NCBI RefSeq assembly: GCF_001514125.1
Contig: NZ_KQ948555.1
Location: 237,802-301,801 of the forward strand
Length of the DNA stretch: 64,000 nucleotides
Reading direction: 5' to 3'
Source: Streptomyces longwoodensis
GTDB taxonomy: Bacteria > Actinomycetota > Actinomycetes > Streptomycetales > Streptomycetaceae
Shown: positions 62,041 to 64,000 of the stretch, one piece after another
Numbering within the stretch: the stretch's first letter is position 1
How the letters are laid out: each line of letters starts with the position of its first letter
Notes under the pieces: model-generated
Databases searched by the model: none
Told to the model about the DNA's origin: nothing
Seen by the model: the letters and a program-made list of their open reading frames with translations, nothing else
Position numbers and translations under genes: made by a program

Positions 62041-62162
62041 TGACCAGTCCTTTCAGATGAAACCCCGTCCACCGGAGCCTCCTGGTCAACTGGGCGGGCG
62101 CCGTACGGTTTCTCACGGTCACCCTGTCGGCCGATAGCGAGACTGTTTGTGTGCTGGTCGTT

Positions 62163-62231
62163 CCGGATGATTTTCCGTCGGTTGGATGCGCTGCGGGCCA
62201 ACCGGGTGAACACCCGCAACCAATCATCCGG
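62163..62231. promoter_or_regulatory. Inverted repeats between divergent rodlin genes
   Basis: CCGGATGATT (62163-62172) and its exact complement AATCATCCGG (62222-62231) flank GGTTGG/CCAACC and GGGTG-AA-CACCC (62204-62215). A symmetrical arrangement between two divergent, co-regulated genes suggests one regulator binding site per promoter. The protein is not known. Confidence 0.5.
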
Positions 62232-62285
62232 CGCCGGGTTGATGTGGCCGTAGGGCATGTGTCGCTACGAGGAAAGGAACGCGAA

Positions 62286-62675
62286 GTGCTCAAGAAGGCA
62301 ATGGTCGCCGCGGCGGCCGCCGTCTCTGTCATCGGTATGTCGGCGGCGGTCGCCCCCCAGGCTCTTGCCATCGGGGACGACTCCGGACCGTCCGTCGCCA
62401 ACGGGAACGGCGCCTCGACGTCGTTCGGCAACTCGGCGACCAAGGGCGACATGAGCCCGCAGCTGTCGCTGGTCGAGGGCACGCTGAACAAGCCGTGCCT
62501 CGCCCTGGAGGACATCCAGGTCCCGATCATCAACATCGTGCCGATCAACGATGTGCCGATCCTGTCGGACGACCTGGACCAGCAGTGCTCCGACAACTCC
62601 ACCAACGCCAAGCGCGACGGTGCGCTGTCGCACATCCTGGAGGACCTGTCGGTCCTGTCGGCGAACGGTCAGTAG
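62286..62675 (+). CDS. rdlB: Rodlin (RdlA/RdlB family), second copy
   Basis: 129 residues, same length as its divergent neighbour and clearly a paralogue: signal MLKKAMVAAAAAVSVIGMSA, mature GDDSGPSVANGNGASTSFGN, INIVPINDVPILSDDLDQQC, and DGALSHILEDLSVLSANGQ. Two cysteines are conserved. It is exported and forms rodlets with chaplins on aerial surfaces. GTG at 62286 has AAAGGAA upstream; a longer in-frame start at 62151 would have no signal peptide at its N-terminus. A U-rich hairpin follows. Confidence 0.94.
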   Translation: MLKKAMVAAAAAVSVIGMSAAVAPQALAIGDDSGPSVANGNGASTSFGNSATKGDMSPQLSLVEGTLNKPCLALEDIQVPIINIVPINDVPILSDDLDQQCSDNSTNAKRDGALSHILEDLSVLSANGQ

Positions 62676-62692
62676 ACCCGTACCGCAGCCGC

Positions 62693-62737
62693 CCGGGCGG
62701 CCCGTCGGAGTTCCGGCGGGCCGCCCGGTCGTTTTTT
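62693..62737 (+). terminator. Intrinsic terminator of the second rodlin gene
   Basis: CCGGGCGGCCCGTCGG (62693-62708) pairs with CCGGCGGGCCGCCCGG (62713-62728) with one wobble and a four-base loop, followed by TTTTTT at 62732-62737. This is a textbook rho-independent terminator, unusual in this GC-rich window. Confidence 0.93.
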
Positions 62738-62937
62738 CGGGAAGAGGCCTTTCTCCTACTGCGATCCGCCGATCATATGAAGGCGTTCGGGTGAATTCGG
62801 GGGCGACACGCGTTGGTGAGTTTCCTCGGCTGTCTATGACTCGTTTGCAGCCTGCAGGTCATGGTGCGAGCCTTTCCGGCTGTGCTCGCTCGGTTTCCTA
62901 CCGTCATTCGATGCATGACCGCAGAGAAGGGAAAGTC

Positions 62938-63165
62938 ATGAAGAAGAGCGCTGCTGTCGTCGCGGGCCTCGTCCTGGCTCTGGGTGGGGCCGCGCCGGCC
63001 TTCGCCGACGCCGGTGCCGAGGGGGCGGCCGTCGGGTCCCCCGGCGTCCTGTCGGGCAACGTGATCCAGGTCCCGGTCCACGTGCCGATCAACATCTGCG
63101 GCAACACGATCAACGTCATCGGTCTGCTGAACCCGGCGTTCGGCAACACCTGCGTCAACGACTGA
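62938..63165 (+). CDS. chpD: Short chaplin (ChpD-H type)
   Basis: 75 residues: signal MKKSAAVVAGLVLALGGAAP with cleavage near AFA, then one chaplin domain, VGSPGVLSGNVIQVPVHVPI followed by NICGNTINVIGLLNPAFGNTCVND. The two cysteines of the domain are present and the length matches the secreted short chaplins. Chaplins form amyloid surface films that let aerial hyphae break surface tension. AGAGAAGGGAAAG precedes the ATG. Position between a rodlin and a long chaplin fits S. coelicolor chpD; the symbol rests on that order. Confidence 0.93.
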   Translation: MKKSAAVVAGLVLALGGAAPAFADAGAEGAAVGSPGVLSGNVIQVPVHVPINICGNTINVIGLLNPAFGNTCVND

Positions 63166-63196
63166 CGACGCCTCGACCAGCTCCGGCTGGGTCTGA

Positions 63197-63238
63197 GCCG
63201 GCCTTGGACACGTCACACGTCTCCGGGGCCGGCTTTTT
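63197..63238 (+). terminator. Intrinsic terminator of the short chaplin gene
   Basis: GCCGGCC (63197-63203) pairs with GGCCGGC (63227-63233) and is followed directly by TTTTT (63234-63238). The long chaplin start lies only 31 bases later, so the hairpin also sits in its upstream region. Confidence 0.8.
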
Positions 63239-63268
63239 CCACCTCTCCGAGCAGGAAGACCACGAGAT

Positions 63269-64000
63269 TGCGACAGACCCTGAGCAGGGGAGTGGTCGCG
63301 GCAGCGGCCGCGACCGGCATCCTGACCCTGTGCGGCAGTTCCGCACTCGCCGACACGCAGGCGAACGGCGTCGCCGAAGGATCACCCGGCGTCCTGGCGG
63401 GCAACAACGTCGAGGTCCCCGTCGAGGTCCCGGTGAACGCCTGCGGCAACACCGTCGACCCGGCCGGCGCCCTCAACCCCGCGTTCGCCAACGCCTGCGC
63501 GCAGGCCGCCGCGGCACGCCACGCGACCCGCGGCTCCGACGACCTCGGTGACGCCTGGGGCCACGACCACCACGACTGGACCCACGGCGTCCCGCGCGTC
63601 CCGGCCGACGCTCCGAAGTCCGAGGACCAGGGCGGCGGCCACGACGCGTCCGGGTCGAAGGACCAGGGCGGCGGCCACGACGCGTCCGGGTCGAAGGACC
63701 AGGGCGGCGGCCACGACACGTCCGCGCCCCTGGACCAGGGCGGCGGCGGTCGCGACACCTCCGGCGGCGGCGAGTCGGGCCACGGCTCGGACGACGCGTC
63801 CACGTCGCCGGCGCCGAGCGGCGGTCACGCCACGTCCGGCGGCGACGAGGGCTACGGCTCCGACGACACCCCGAAGGGCCCCGGCAAGGGGTACGGCGAC
63901 TCGGGTTACGGCTCCGACGACGCCTCGAAGGGCCCCGGCAAGGAGTACGGCGACTCGGGCCACGACTCGGGCTACGGCTCCGACGACACCCCCAAGTCCC
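63269..64000 (+). CDS. chpA: Long chaplin (ChpA-C type), 3' end outside the window
   Basis: 244 codons are visible and the frame is still open at the edge. TTG at 63269 has AGGAAG nine bases upstream and begins a signal peptide (LRQTLSRGVVAAAAATGILT, cleavage near ALA). One chaplin domain follows (NGVAEGSPGVLAGNNVEVPV, then NACGNTVDPAGALNPAFANAC), and then a hydrophilic spacer with two repeat types: 12-residue DQGGGHDASGSK units and YGSDD-KGPGK-YGDSG units. Long chaplins carry a second chaplin domain and an LAxTG sorting signal at the C-terminus; neither is reached here. They are anchored to peptidoglycan by sortase. The start codon is less certain than the identity. Confidence 0.85.
63625..63762 (+). 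repeat. 36-bp in-frame tandem repeat in the long chaplin gene
   Basis: GACCAGGGCGGCGGCCACGA starts each unit at 63625, 63661, 63697 and 63733; the first two are identical, the third diverges at its end and the fourth is partial. Each full unit encodes twelve residues. A second coding repeat (GGCTACGGCTCCGACGAC words) recurs at 63848, 63909 and 63972. Confidence 0.85.

Noticed and set aside
63625..63762. Regular 36-bp repeats considered as a CRISPR array
   Set aside because: Units are directly adjacent without unique spacers, lie in an open frame and encode a protein repeat; no cas genes are nearby.

Overview
This is 64 kb of high-GC actinobacterial chromosome, almost certainly from a Streptomyces. 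The evidence is a rodlin pair next to chaplins at the right end, the regulator trio of HATPase-like protein, XRE/DUF5753 protein and DUF397 protein, Streptomyces-type extragenic repeats, many GTG starts and ATGA/GTGA stop-start overlaps, and strong GC bias at third codon positions. From memory, the order chaplin, rodlin pair, methylmalonate-semialdehyde dehydrogenase, copper ATPase, citrate synthase, RecD-type helicase and ribose-type operon resembles the core region of the S. coelicolor chromosome around chpA/rdlAB/msdA/citA. No rRNA, tRNA, CRISPR array or complete insertion sequence was found.

Left part (1-26.5 kb): a putative guanidino-compound operon (Na+/solute symporter, ureohydrolase, ThDP enzyme); secreted enzymes (EndA-type nuclease, beta-lactamase-like hydrolase, S37 peptidase, Tat-type GH3 N-acetylglucosaminidase, a four-cysteine protein); a fused heterodimer-like ABC exporter; a LysR regulator divergent from eamA-aroA-GNAT, in which the GNAT gene is broken by a 175-bp MITE-like element; an MFS exporter; and a LacI-controlled three-gene sugar or polyol catabolic operon (Gfo/Idh/MocA oxidoreductase, DUF993 protein, TIM-barrel isomerase).

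Middle (26.5-45.8 kb): a ribose-type operon on the minus strand, lacI-rbsA-rbsCB-rbsK-rbsD, with permease and binding protein fused and twin operators upstream; the HATPase/XRE/DUF397 cluster, with a frameshift in the HATPase gene; RecD2-type helicase; citrate synthase; copZ-copA with a CsoR-type operator; a TetR regulator divergent from an MMPL exporter with twin operators; and a zinc alcohol dehydrogenase.

Right part (45.8-64 kb): an ECF41 sigma factor divergent from its expected CMD/AhpD partner, with mirrored ECF41-type promoters between them; a myo-inositol catabolic cluster (iolE divergent from iolC, Cgl0159-type aldolase, iolB, iolD, iolA) without iolG or a transporter; an LppX-like lipoprotein; an APC permease; an unusual gene fusing an extracytoplasmic S15/CocE-type serine hydrolase to an ABC ATPase, followed by its permease; then two divergent rodlins, a short chaplin, and a long repeat-rich chaplin that runs off the window.
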